Origin: an uncultured Lachnospiraceae bacterium
Lineage (GTDB): Bacteria > Bacillota > Clostridia > Lachnospirales > Lachnospiraceae
Assembly (NCBI GenBank): GCA_949935685.1
Contig: CATLGN010000145.1
Location: 1 to 5,371 of the forward strand
Reading direction: 5' to 3'
Length of the DNA stretch: 5,371 bases
The notes beneath the pieces were generated by a model that was not told the origin of the DNA, made no database searches, and saw only the letters and a program-made list of their open reading frames with translations. The translations under genes and the position numbers were made by a program. Positions 1 through 5,371 of this stretch are shown here, piece after piece (within the stretch, counting starts at the first letter, position 1; every line of letters starts with the position of its first letter).

Positions 1-1
1 G

Positions 2-229
2 CAGCAGCCGTATTATGGTCAGGGGCAGAGCGGGCAGCAGCCGTATTATGGCCAGCCGCAGAACCAGCAGGGGGCGTATTACGGCCAGCCGCAGAACCAG
101 CAGCCGTATTACGGTCAGGGACAAAGCCAGCAGTCCGGCTTTTATCAGCCCGGTCAAAACCAGCAAGACTGGCAGTATCAGCAATACCTGCAGTACTGGC
201 AGAGCCAGCAGCAGCCGTATTATGGCCAG
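2..229 (+). repeat. In-frame 21-bp degenerate repeats encoding QQPYYGQ
   Basis: Copies of a 21-base unit begin at 2, 35, 68, 98 and 209. Four encode exactly QQPYYGQ; the copy at 68 reads QGAYYGQ. They are separated by short Gln-, Asn-, Ser- and Gly-rich spacers. Differences between copies are mostly at third codon positions (TAT/TAC, GGT/GGC), so the amino-acid pattern is kept more strictly than the DNA. The array probably begins before the window edge. Confidence 0.85.
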
Positions 230-1177
230 TCCGCTTATCAGGGGCAGAATCAGGGATATTACCAGCCCGGCAGAAAGAACGGAAAGAGTAACAAAGTATG
301 GATAACGATAGGCATTGTCGTTGCAATTGTTTATGTCATTTTTTCCATAGGGATTTCTTTTGTGTATGGAAAACTCTTTATGGAATTTGCGGAATCGGAT
401 CCGGCTGATTTTATGGCGCAGGAGGATCCCTTTGATTATGACAGCGGTGGTGGATTTCACCAGAAAAATGACGATGACACGGAAGAAGACGAGAGCGACT
501 GGTCGGAAGACGAAGCTTATGTGCCTTCTCCGGATGACACGTACTATTACGGCCCCTGTAACGCCGTCAACGAAGACGTGGCATATTCGTTTGTAACAAA
601 GTCCTATTCCAATGAAGATCCGGACAATGATATTGATATTGTCATCAATTATGTGGAACTGGAAGGGGATATTCCCAATATCGACAAATTGAATGAGGCG
701 CTGGAAACGGTTGCCCTTTATTATGCGGAAGACTTTGCAAAGGATTCTTATTATGCGGAATTCGGGGACAGTTATGCCGTTTATATTACTTCTTATGTGA
801 CATATAATGATGACGATATTGTGAGCATTGTGATGGATGAATATGTCAATGTGGATGACCAGTATCTCGTGGATCTGTATCCAATCAATATTGATGTAAA
901 AAACGGCGTCATTCTGGACAATGACGGTCTGATTCAGATAGACGAGGCATTTGCCGGGGAATTCCGCAGAAGGAATGAGGAGCAGAACGGCACGGTGGAG
1001 TACCTCGATGAACTGACTGACGAAGAACTGGCGGCATATCTGCAGGATGGCAGCAGTATAATCGCCTATTATACGCCTCTTGGCATGGCGATCGGTCTGA
1101 ACTACGAGACTGCGGGGACGACCGGATGGGTCACGGTGACATATAAGGATTACGAGCAGTATCTGTCAAAATTCTGA
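2..1177 (+). CDS. Membrane-anchored protein with Gln/Tyr/Gly-rich repeat region (5' partial)
   Basis: The reading frame is open from the first complete codon to a TGA, giving 391 residues with no start in the window, so the N-terminus is missing. The apparent GTG start at 362 is only an internal Val codon. Seen in order: residues 1-90 are low complexity (35 Gln, 17 Tyr, no Lys or Arg) with repeated QQPYYGQ units; residues 91-98 are basic (RKNGKSNK); residues 99-121 form one hydrophobic helix ([19 protein letters not shown] and on); residues about 125-180 are a strongly acidic linker; residues about 185-391 look globular. The basic patch before the helix suggests the repeat region is cytoplasmic and the C-terminal domain is outside. 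The end of that domain ([14 protein letters not shown], then [14 protein letters not shown]) faintly resembles the DUF3298/RsiV-type C-terminal fold, a weak guess that needs a profile search. Function unknown. It is separated from recA by 236 bases holding recA's own promoter, so the two are probably not functionally linked. Confidence 0.85.
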   Translation, partial: QQPYYGQGQSGQQPYYGQPQNQQGAYYGQPQNQQPYYGQGQSQQSGFYQPGQNQQDWQYQQYLQYWQSQQQPYYGQSAYQGQNQGYYQPGRKNGKSNKVWITIGIVVAIVYVIFSIGISFVYGKLFMEFAESDPADFMAQEDPFDYDSGGGFHQKNDDDTEEDESDWSEDEAYVPSPDDTYYYGPCNAVNEDVAYSFVTKSYSNEDPDNDIDIVINYVELEGDIPNIDKLNEALETVALYYAEDFAKDSYYAEFGDSYAVYITSYVTYNDDDIVSIVMDEYVNVDDQYLVDLYPINIDVKNGVILDNDGLIQIDEAFAGEFRRRNEEQNGTVEYLDELTDEELAAYLQDGSSIIAYYTPLGMAIGLNYETAGTTGWVTVTYKDYEQYLSKF

Positions 1178-1190
1178 ATGATATTCTTGC

Positions 1191-1239
1191 GGTCAGCGCA
1201 GCAGATGTGCGGACCTGTCTGTGTTTTAATCTGTTTTTT
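1191..1239 (+). terminator. Weak candidate terminator after the upstream membrane-protein gene
   Basis: A hairpin 14 bases after the stop pairs GGTC (1191-1194) with GACC (1212-1215) and CGCA (1197-1200) with TGCG (1208-1211), with a two-base AG bulge and a seven-base loop. T-rich sequence follows at 1221-1239 but is interrupted and does not start right at the stem, so termination would be inefficient. The position suits an end for the upstream gene, but the structure is marginal. Confidence 0.35.
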
Positions 1240-1254
1240 GCAGGACATTGTCCG

Positions 1255-1290
1255 GCGGAACGAAAGGCAGTCAGCGGCCTTCCGTTCCGC
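1255..1290. repeat. 14-bp inverted repeat in the recA upstream region
   Basis: GCGGAACGAAAGGC (1255-1268) pairs with GCCTTCCGTTCCGC (1277-1290) with a single A/C mismatch and an eight-base loop. No T-tract follows on either strand, so it is not a standard intrinsic terminator. It lies 40 bases upstream of the recA -35 element and outside any supported gene. It could be a protein-binding site, a degenerate repeat-family element or part of an mRNA 3' end. Confidence 0.7.
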
Positions 1291-1330
1291 GTATCACGCA
1301 AAATCCGTTTCCCAATGGAAGAAAAAAGAA

Positions 1331-1359
1331 TTGACAAAATCGAACGGATGTTTTATTCT
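1331..1359 (+). promoter_or_regulatory. recA sigma-A-type promoter
   Basis: The -35 is a perfect TTGACA (1331-1336). A 17-base spacer leads to the -10 TATTCT (1354-1359), which matches TATAAT at four of six positions. Transcription would start near 1366, giving a leader of about 48 bases before the recA start. One LexA box fills most of the spacer and another covers the predicted start, as expected for a promoter repressed by LexA. Confidence 0.85.
1341..1354. promoter_or_regulatory. LexA/DinR box 1, between -35 and -10 of recA
   Basis: CGAACGGATGTTTT matches the Bacillus-type SOS consensus CGAACRNRYGTTYC at 13 of 14 positions; only the last base differs. It lies in the promoter spacer and touches the first base of the -10, so bound LexA would block RNA polymerase. 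Confidence 0.75.
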
Positions 1360-1365
1360 ATTAAC

Positions 1366-1379
1366 AGAACAAATGTTCC
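1366..1379. promoter_or_regulatory. LexA/DinR box 2, over the recA transcription start
   Basis: AGAACAAATGTTCC matches the consensus CGAACRNRYGTTYC at 13 of 14 positions and has the perfect GAAC-N4-GTTC core (1367-1378). It begins at the predicted transcription start, 25 bp downstream of the matching position in box 1. This is the stronger of the two by core symmetry. Confidence 0.85.
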
Positions 1380-1413
1380 GAATCGATATGGAAAAGATAA
1401 GGAGAGTTTATAT

Positions 1414-2547
1414 ATGGAAAGAGAAGAAAAATTAAAAGCGCTGGATGCTGCTCTGGGGCAGATTGAACGTCAGTTTGGAAAAGGAACGGTTATGAAACTG
1501 GGAGATCCGACGACGCAGATGAATGTTGAGACGATACCCACCGGTTCGCTCAGTCTGGATATTGCACTGGGACTGGGCGGCATTCCGAAAGGACGGATTG
1601 TGGAGATCTATGGCCCCGAGTCCAGCGGCAAGACGACCGTCACGCTGCACATGGTTGCAGAGGTGCAGAAACGAGGCGGAATCGCAGGATTTATCGATGC
1701 GGAACACGCGCTTGATCCCGTGTATGCTAAAAATATCGGCGTTGATATAGACAATCTGTATATTTCGCAGCCGGACAACGGGGAGCAGGCGATGGAGATC
1801 ACAGAGACGATGGTGCGATCCGGTGCGATCGATATTATTGTCGTAGACTCTGTTGCGGCGCTTGTGCCGAAGGCGGAGATTGACGGCGATATGGGAGACA
1901 GCCATGTGGGCCTGCAGGCAAGGCTGATGTCACAGGCGCTCCGCAAACTGACCGCGGTGATCAGCAAATCCAACTGTACAGTGGTATTTATCAATCAGCT
2001 TCGCGAAAAAATCGGTATTATGTTTGGTAATCCGGAGACAACGACGGGCGGCCGGGCGTTGAAATTCTATTCGTCGGTCCGTCTGGACGTGCGGAAAATC
2101 GATACGCTCAAGCAGAGTGGCGAAGTGATTGGGAATCGGACAAGGGTCAAAGTGGTAAAAAATAAAATTGCGCCGCCATTCAAGGAGGCAGAGTTTGACA
2201 TTATGTTCGGAAAGGGGATCTCCAAAGAGGGGGACATTCTGGATCTGGCAGCCGGCTGCAATATTATCAATAAAAGCGGCGCATGGTATGCCTATGAAAG
2301 CAGCAAAATCGGACAGGGACGGGAAAACGCCAAACAATATCTGAAAGAAAACCCACAGATATGCGCGGAGGTGGAAAATAAGGTCAGAGCACACTATGGC
2401 CTGGGTGACAAGCCGGATGCGCAGGAGACGGAAGCGGCGCCGGAACCTGCCGCTAAGAAAGAGACAACTGCCAGAAAGACATCGGAGAAAAAGAGCGCTG
2501 CCGAAAAAAAGGAAGCAGCCGCTAAAGCGGGCACGGAGGAAGGCTGA
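1414..2547 (+). CDS. recA: Recombinase RecA
   Basis: RecA polymerises on single-stranded DNA, drives ATP-dependent homologous pairing and strand exchange, and stimulates LexA self-cleavage in the SOS response. The product has 377 residues, a normal length with a long tail. Visible hallmarks: Walker A GPESSGKT at 67-74; [10 protein letters not shown] at 93-102 with E97 matching the catalytic glutamate of E. coli RecA; Walker [11 protein letters not shown] with D145; loop L1 around [10 protein letters not shown] (155-164); [10 protein letters not shown] (192-201); loop L2 [14 protein letters not shown] (205-218); and [11 protein letters not shown] (246-256). The start is the ATG at 1414, preceded by AAGGAGAG (1399-1406). 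The frame stays open upstream to about 1207, but that stretch covers the promoter and LexA boxes and has no ribosome site. The last 45 residues are Ala/Lys/Glu-rich, not strongly acidic as in E. coli. recX follows after 8 bases. Confidence 0.99.
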   Translation: MEREEKLKALDAALGQIERQFGKGTVMKLGDPTTQMNVETIPTGSLSLDIALGLGGIPKGRIVEIYGPESSGKTTVTLHMVAEVQKRGGIAGFIDAEHALDPVYAKNIGVDIDNLYISQPDNGEQAMEITETMVRSGAIDIIVVDSVAALVPKAEIDGDMGDSHVGLQARLMSQALRKLTAVISKSNCTVVFINQLREKIGIMFGNPETTTGGRALKFYSSVRLDVRKIDTLKQSGEVIGNRTRVKVVKNKIAPPFKEAEFDIMFGKGISKEGDILDLAAGCNIINKSGAWYAYESSKIGQGRENAKQYLKENPQICAEVENKVRAHYGLGDKPDAQETEAAPEPAAKKETTARKTSEKKSAAEKKEAAAKAGTEEG

Positions 2548-2555
2548 TCAGGCGT

Positions 2556-3173
2556 ATGACAGTGACAGCGATAGAAGAAATATCCAAAACAAGAAGCCGG
2601 GTTTATCTGGACGACGCATTCGCCTTTGTATTATACAAAGGCGAATTGCGCAAATATCATATGGAAACAGGGCAGGATGTGGATGCGGAAACGATTCGGG
2701 AACTGCAGACCAAAATACTGCCCAGGCGTGCCCGCCTGCGGGCCATGAACCTGCTCAGGACCGGCAGATATACCGAAAAACAGCTTTTGGATAAGCTGCT
2801 TGCGGGCGGATACGGACAGGATTTGGCAGAGGATGCGGTTGCTTATGTAAAGTCTTACCGCTATGTGGATGACCGGCAGTATGCCAGCGATTATATCACA
2901 TGCCGTATGGGACGGTGCAGCCTGCGGGAAATCGAGCAAAAGCTTTTCCAAAAGGGAATTGACCGGGAATTGTTCCGCGCTGCACTGGAAGAACTCGAAG
3001 CGGACGGCATGACATCCGATGAGGAAGCGGCGGTGCGGCGGCTGCTGGAAAAGAAGCATTTTATGGCTGCGGGAAGTGATGAGAAAGAGACAAGGAAAAT
3101 ATATGCCTGCCTCTGCCGGAAGGGGTTTTCGCCGGAACTGGTGCGGCGGGTGATGCGGGAATATCAATCATAA
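2556..3173 (+). CDS. recX: RecA regulatory protein RecX
   Basis: RecX proteins bind within the RecA filament groove and modulate, usually limit, its assembly and activity. The product has 205 residues, between the short E. coli form and the longer Bacillus form. Residues 1-50 form the beta-rich leader common in Firmicute RecX (SRVYLDDAFAFVLYKGELRKY, central part at about 14-33). Residues about 58-203 are helical and hold the repeated three-helix units: RARLRAMNLLRTGRYTEKQL at 58-77, YRYVDDRQYASDYI at 101-114, SLREIEQKLFQKGI at 122-135, and a final unit ending KGFSPELVRRVMREY. The start ATG lies 8 bases after the recA stop. The GGAGGAAGG ribosome site (2535-2543) is inside the end of recA with a rather long spacing, which suggests translational coupling. 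Position directly after recA supports the name. Confidence 0.96.
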   Translation: MTVTAIEEISKTRSRVYLDDAFAFVLYKGELRKYHMETGQDVDAETIRELQTKILPRRARLRAMNLLRTGRYTEKQLLDKLLAGGYGQDLAEDAVAYVKSYRYVDDRQYASDYITCRMGRCSLREIEQKLFQKGIDRELFRAALEELEADGMTSDEEAAVRRLLEKKHFMAAGSDEKETRKIYACLCRKGFSPELVRRVMREYQS

Positions 3174-3208
3174 ATTTAGCCGTCCGGCATGAATGAACAG
3201 AGTTTTGC

Positions 3209-3237
3209 TTGACATAAACGCGAATTCCGTATAGAAT
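3209..3237 (+). promoter_or_regulatory. rny sigma-A-type promoter
   Basis: A perfect TTGACA (3209-3214) is followed after 17 bases by TAGAAT (3232-3237), five of six matches to TATAAT. Transcription would start near 3244, leaving a leader of about 90 bases before rny. A second TTGACA at 3254-3259 has no -10 at a usable distance and is probably chance. No LexA box is visible here, so this promoter should not respond directly to DNA damage. Confidence 0.85.
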
Positions 3238-3261
3238 TAATGTGTTGTAATTTTTGACAAT

Positions 3262-3284
3262 TAGGGTGCGCGCCATGCATCCTA
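3262..3284 (+). promoter_or_regulatory. Hairpin in the rny mRNA leader
   Basis: TAGGGTGC (3262-3269) pairs with GCATCCTA (3277-3284), eight pairs including one G-U, around a seven-base loop. No T-tract follows, so it is not a terminator. It would lie about 18 bases from the 5' end of the transcript, where it could protect the end or be a protein or nuclease site. Function is inference. Confidence 0.45.
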
Positions 3285-3314
3285 TATCAGATATTCGTAC
3301 AATGAAAAATAAAT

Positions 3315-3328
3315 AAGGAGGTGCTCCT
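3315..3328 (+). promoter_or_regulatory. rny ribosome binding site inside a small hairpin
   Basis: AAGGAGGTG (3315-3323) is a near-perfect anti-16S match and sets the rny start at the ATG at 3333; the GTG at 3321 is part of this site and cannot be the start. AGGAG (3316-3320) is exactly complementary to CTCCT (3324-3328) across a GTG triloop, so the site can fold on itself. A 5-bp stem is weak but would compete with ribosome loading. Confidence 0.8.
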
Positions 3329-3332
3329 GTAC

Positions 3333-4880
3333 ATGCTCTATGTTGTAATAGCAGTAGTTGTTACGCTTCTTATTGCAGTACCGGTGACTGCCGCGTTAGC
3401 CACGTCTTATCAAAAAAAGGTTGTGGCGGCCAAGATCGGCAACGCTGAGGAAAAGGCAAGAGAGATTATTGATGAAGCATTAAAAACTGCAGAAGCTAAG
3501 AAAAGAGAGGGCTTACTTGAGATCAAGGAAGAGTCCATTCGTACGAAGAATGAGCTGGATAAGGAAATTAAGGAACGCCGTGCTGAAGTACAGCGCTCTG
3601 AGAGAAGAGTTCAGCAGAAGGAAGAAAATATCGATAAGAAAGCGGATTCTATCGAGAAGAAAGAAGCGGTGTTGACAGCCAGAGAAGAAGAACTCGGCAA
3701 AATGAAAGTCGAAGTTTCCAGGTTGAATGAACAAAGAGTACAGGAACTGGAACGAATCTCTGGATTAACCTCCGAACAGGCAAAAGAATATTTGTTGAAA
3801 ACTGTTGAAGATGAAGTAAAACACGAAACAGCCATGATGATCAAGGAGATGGAGAGCCGGGCTAAGGAAGAGGCGGATAAGAAGGCAAAAGAGTATGTTG
3901 TGACTGCCATTCAGAAATGCGCCGCCGACCATGTGTCCGAGACGACGATCTCCGTTGTACAGCTTCCCAATGACGAAATGAAGGGAAGGATTATCGGCAG
4001 AGAGGGCAGGAACATCCGCACTCTCGAGACTATGACCGGTGTGGATTTGATTATTGATGATACGCCGGAGGCAGTGATTTTATCCGGGTTTGATCCGATC
4101 CGCAGAGAGGTTGCCCGTATTGCTCTTGAAAAATTGATTGTTGACGGACGGATACATCCGGCAAGAATCGAAGAAATGGTTGAAAAGGCGCAAAAAGAAG
4201 TGGAAGTCATGATCAAGGAGGAAGGGGAGGCCGCCACGCTGGAAGTTGGTGTACACGGTATTCACCCGGAACTTGTGAGACTGCTTGGTAAAATGAAGTT
4301 CCGAACAAGCTATGGCCAGAATGCGTTAAAGCATTCCATAGAGGTAGCGCAGTTATCGGGTTTGCTGGCGGCAGAAATGGGTCTGGATGTCAGACTTGCA
4401 AAACGGGCCGGACTGTTGCATGACATCGGAAAAGCGGTGGATCATGAAATGGAAGGTTCCCATATCCAACTGGGCGTGGAACTCTGCAGAAAGTACAGGG
4501 AGGGCGCTGTCGTTGTAAACAGTGTGGAATCCCATCATGGAGACGTGGAGCCCCAGTCATTGATCGCGTGTCTGGTTCAGGCTGCGGATACGATCTCAGC
4601 GGCAAGACCGGGTGCAAGAAGGGAGACAATCGAAACATATACCAGCAGATTAAAACAGTTGGAAGAGATCACAAACAATTTCAAAGGTGTAGACAAATCT
4701 TTTGCTATTCAGGCAGGCAGAGAGGTTCGCGTTATGGTAGTCCCAGAGCAGATTTCCGATGCTGACATGGTACTTCTGGCACGTGATTTATCCAAACAGA
4801 TTGAAGCTGAATTGGAATATCCGGGACAGATCAAAGTCAATGTTATTCGGGAGTCGCGCGTGGTTGACTACGCAAAGTAA
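3333..4880 (+). CDS. rny: Ribonuclease Y (membrane-anchored endoribonuclease)
   Basis: RNase Y makes the initiating internal cuts in much mRNA turnover in Firmicutes and sits on the inner face of the membrane. The product has 515 residues against about 520 in B. subtilis. Domains in order: an N-terminal transmembrane helix (about 2-24, [20 protein letters not shown]); a long charged coiled coil (about 30-195) rich in Glu, Lys and Arg; a KH RNA-binding domain (about 207-275) with [15 protein letters not shown] and its GxxG loop at G222-G225; and a metal-dependent HD domain with H334, H363-D364 ([12 protein letters not shown]), H371, H377, SHHGD at H401-H402, and D419 (QAADTIS). The C-terminal domain ends [10 protein letters not shown]. 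The start ATG at 3333 fits the strong ribosome site 11 bases upstream. It has its own promoter and lies downstream of recX on the same strand. Confidence 0.98.
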   Translation: MLYVVIAVVVTLLIAVPVTAALATSYQKKVVAAKIGNAEEKAREIIDEALKTAEAKKREGLLEIKEESIRTKNELDKEIKERRAEVQRSERRVQQKEENIDKKADSIEKKEAVLTAREEELGKMKVEVSRLNEQRVQELERISGLTSEQAKEYLLKTVEDEVKHETAMMIKEMESRAKEEADKKAKEYVVTAIQKCAADHVSETTISVVQLPNDEMKGRIIGREGRNIRTLETMTGVDLIIDDTPEAVILSGFDPIRREVARIALEKLIVDGRIHPARIEEMVEKAQKEVEVMIKEEGEAATLEVGVHGIHPELVRLLGKMKFRTSYGQNALKHSIEVAQLSGLLAAEMGLDVRLAKRAGLLHDIGKAVDHEMEGSHIQLGVELCRKYREGAVVVNSVESHHGDVEPQSLIACLVQAADTISAARPGARRETIETYTSRLKQLEEITNNFKGVDKSFAIQAGREVRVMVVPEQISDADMVLLARDLSKQIEAELEYPGQIKVNVIRESRVVDYAK

Positions 4881-4885
4881 GGTGC

Positions 4886-4917
4886 AAAAAAGGAAACGGA
4901 AAAACGTTTCCTTTTTT
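4886..4917 (+). terminator. Strong intrinsic terminator of rny
   Basis: AAAAAAGGAAACG (4886-4898) pairs perfectly with CGTTTCCTTTTTT (4905-4917), 13 pairs around a six-base loop, five bases after the rny stop. The A-tract on one side and T-tract on the other mean it could act in both directions. It insulates rny from the unit downstream. Confidence 0.95.
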
Positions 4918-4938
4918 AAAAAGTTTTGATTTTTTGGG

Positions 4939-4967
4939 TTGTTGTCCGATATGCAAGGAATTATAAT
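4939..4967 (+). promoter_or_regulatory. Promoter of the small membrane-protein gene
   Basis: A perfect -10 TATAAT (4962-4967) lies 17 bases after TTGTTG (4939-4944), which keeps the TTG of the -35 consensus only. Transcription would start near 4974, about 35 bases before the small gene. A weak -35 with a perfect -10 is compatible with help from an activator. Confidence 0.75.
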
Positions 4968-4985
4968 AGCATGAGAGGGACAACA
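4940..4985. promoter_or_regulatory. Inverted repeat flanking the promoter (possible operator)
   Basis: TGTTGTCC (4940-4947) is exactly complementary to GGACAACA (4978-4985). The left arm overlaps the -35 and the right arm lies just after the predicted transcription start. An overlapping pair, TCCGAT (4945-4950) and ATCGGA (4985-4990), is also complementary. Since the left arm would not be transcribed from this promoter, a DNA-binding regulator is more likely than an RNA fold. No known operator is recognised. Confidence 0.45.
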
Positions 4986-5008
4986 TCGGAATACAGGAGG
5001 CGTATACA

Positions 5009-5119
5009 ATGTTAGTATTAATGGGCGGCATGCTTGTCATTATTATCGCAGTTGTCGTGGTGGCGGCAGTTTCATCGGTGGTCTCCGCTGTGGCAGCGAG
5101 TGAGGACATTGATTCCTGA
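5009..5119 (+). CDS. Small single-helix membrane protein (36 residues)
   Basis: An ATG with a strong AGGAGG (4995-5000) at eight bases' spacing opens a 36-codon frame ended by TGA. The protein begins MLVLMGGMLVIIIAVVVVAA and ends VAASEDIDS: almost the whole chain is one hydrophobic helix (about residues 1-30) followed by a short acidic tail. There are no Lys, Arg, Cys or aromatic residues. Small residues recur along the helix (G6, G7, A14, A19, A20, S22, S23, S26, A27, A29, A30, S31), a pattern often seen in helices that pack against each other. It has its own promoter and terminator, so it is a one-gene unit between rny and unassigned sequence. I do not recognise the family. It could be a small regulator of a membrane complex, a stress or sporulation small protein, or a type I toxin-like peptide. 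The expression signals make a real gene likely; the role is unknown. Confidence 0.75.
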   Translation: MLVLMGGMLVIIIAVVVVAAVSSVVSAVAASEDIDS

Positions 5120-5166
5120 TATAGTTCTATCGGGTTTGATACAACATGACAGATGCACGATATTTG

Positions 5167-5204
5167 CGGGACAGGGATTGGAAGGGATCTCTGTCCTGTT
5201 TTTT
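5167..5204 (+). terminator. Intrinsic terminator of the small membrane-protein gene
   Basis: CGGGACAGGGAT (5167-5178) pairs with ATCTCTGTCCTG (5187-5198), 12 pairs including two G-U, around an eight-base loop, and is followed directly by six T (5199-5204). This is a standard Rho-independent terminator 47 bases after the stop codon and closes the unit. Confidence 0.92.
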
Positions 5205-5274
5205 ATGGGGAAATCCTGACACGACAAACGCATGGATGAACAAATTATGAACTTAGTATGCGTAAAGGATAGAA

Positions 5275-5370
5275 ACGGAAAAAGTCTTGACAAGATTTCT
5301 TTTCCGTCAGGTGCGCAGCGTTCCGGCCGTACACCGGGCTACAGGTATAAGCAGTTCTAACTGCTGTAGC
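5275..5370. other. Run of three hairpins at the window edge, no supported gene
   Basis: After the terminator at 5204 I find no gene with a ribosome site. The stretch has three foldable segments with two-base gaps: ACGGAAAA (5275-5282) with TTTTCCGT (5300-5307), enclosing TCTT/AAGA; a weak GGTG (5310-5313) with CACC (5332-5335); and GCTACA (5338-5343) with TGTAGC (5365-5370), enclosing GCAGTT (5351-5356) with AACTGC (5359-5364). This could be a leader RNA or non-coding RNA of a gene beyond the window, but no known riboswitch or RNA family is recognised and no promoter is clear. Confidence 0.35.
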
Positions 5371-5371
5371 G

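Noticed and set aside
15..305. Arg/Ser-rich frame overlapping the Gln/Tyr-rich repeats
   Set aside because: It is a frame-shifted reading of the repeat codons; the other frame continues into a transmembrane helix and a normal domain.
362..364. GTG at 362 as the start of the upstream membrane protein
   Set aside because: The same frame is open to the window edge and encodes a transmembrane helix and repeats just before it; there is no ribosome site.
1207..1413. In-frame upstream extension of recA from GTG 1207 or ATG 1315
   Set aside because: It would cover the recA promoter and both LexA boxes, has no ribosome site, and RecA family alignment begins at MEREEK after AAGGAGAG.
3254..3303. Second TTGACA (3254-3259) with TATATC (3283-3288) or TACAAT (3298-3303) as an extra rny promoter
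   Set aside because: Spacings are 23 bases or more, and nothing -35-like lies 17 bases before TACAAT.
3321..3332. GTG at 3321 as the rny start
   Set aside because: This GTG is part of the AAGGAGGTG ribosome site, so initiation there is not possible; the ATG at 3333 has proper spacing.
5232..5360. A 42-codon frame beginning MDEQIMNLVC and ending GYRYKQF
   Set aside because: No ribosome site precedes the ATG, no promoter is evident, and it overlaps the hairpin-rich stretch; not supported as a gene without conservation data.
5338..5370. Palindrome as an integron attC-like or dif-like recombination site
   Set aside because: It lacks the conserved core sequences of either class and there is no recombinase gene or cassette in view.
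5275..5371. T-box or other known riboswitch at the 3' edge
   Set aside because: No T-box antiterminator motif or other aptamer core that I know is visible in this stretch.

Overview
The window looks like a chromosomal segment from a Gram-positive Clostridia bacterium, most likely Lachnospiraceae-like. This rests on moderate GC, strong AGGAGG-type ribosome binding sites, sigma-A-type promoters, a LexA/DinR-type SOS operator of the Bacillus/Clostridium kind in front of recA, and the presence of RNase Y. The family-level placement is inference from gene order and style, not from a search. Every gene I support is on the + strand. I see no mobile element, CRISPR array, tRNA or rRNA.

Layout. (1) 2-1177: the 3' part of a gene for a membrane-anchored protein whose start lies outside the window. 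It has a Gln/Tyr/Gly-rich repeat region, one transmembrane helix, an acidic linker and an extracellular domain. (2) 1178-1413: an intergenic region with a weak terminator candidate, a 14-bp inverted repeat and a well-formed recA promoter carrying two LexA boxes 25 bp apart. (3) 1414-2547 recA and 2556-3173 recX: an SOS operon in which RecX modulates the RecA filament. (4) 3174-3332: a second sigma-A promoter and a roughly 90-nt leader with two small hairpins, one of which contains the ribosome binding site of the next gene. (5) 3333-4880 rny, encoding the membrane-bound endoribonuclease RNase Y, closed by a strong terminator. (6) 4918-5204: a compact one-gene unit with its own promoter, good ribosome binding site, a 36-residue single-helix membrane protein and an intrinsic terminator. 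(7) 5205-5371: no convincing gene, but three hairpins in a row running to the window edge.

How it works together. RecA and RecX form a DNA-damage response pair under LexA control. rny follows with its own promoter, and no clear terminator separates it from recX, so SOS read-through into rny is possible. The core genes are ordinary. The least explained parts are the small membrane-protein unit with its promoter-flanking dyad, the Gln/Tyr-rich membrane protein, and the structured segment at the 3' edge.
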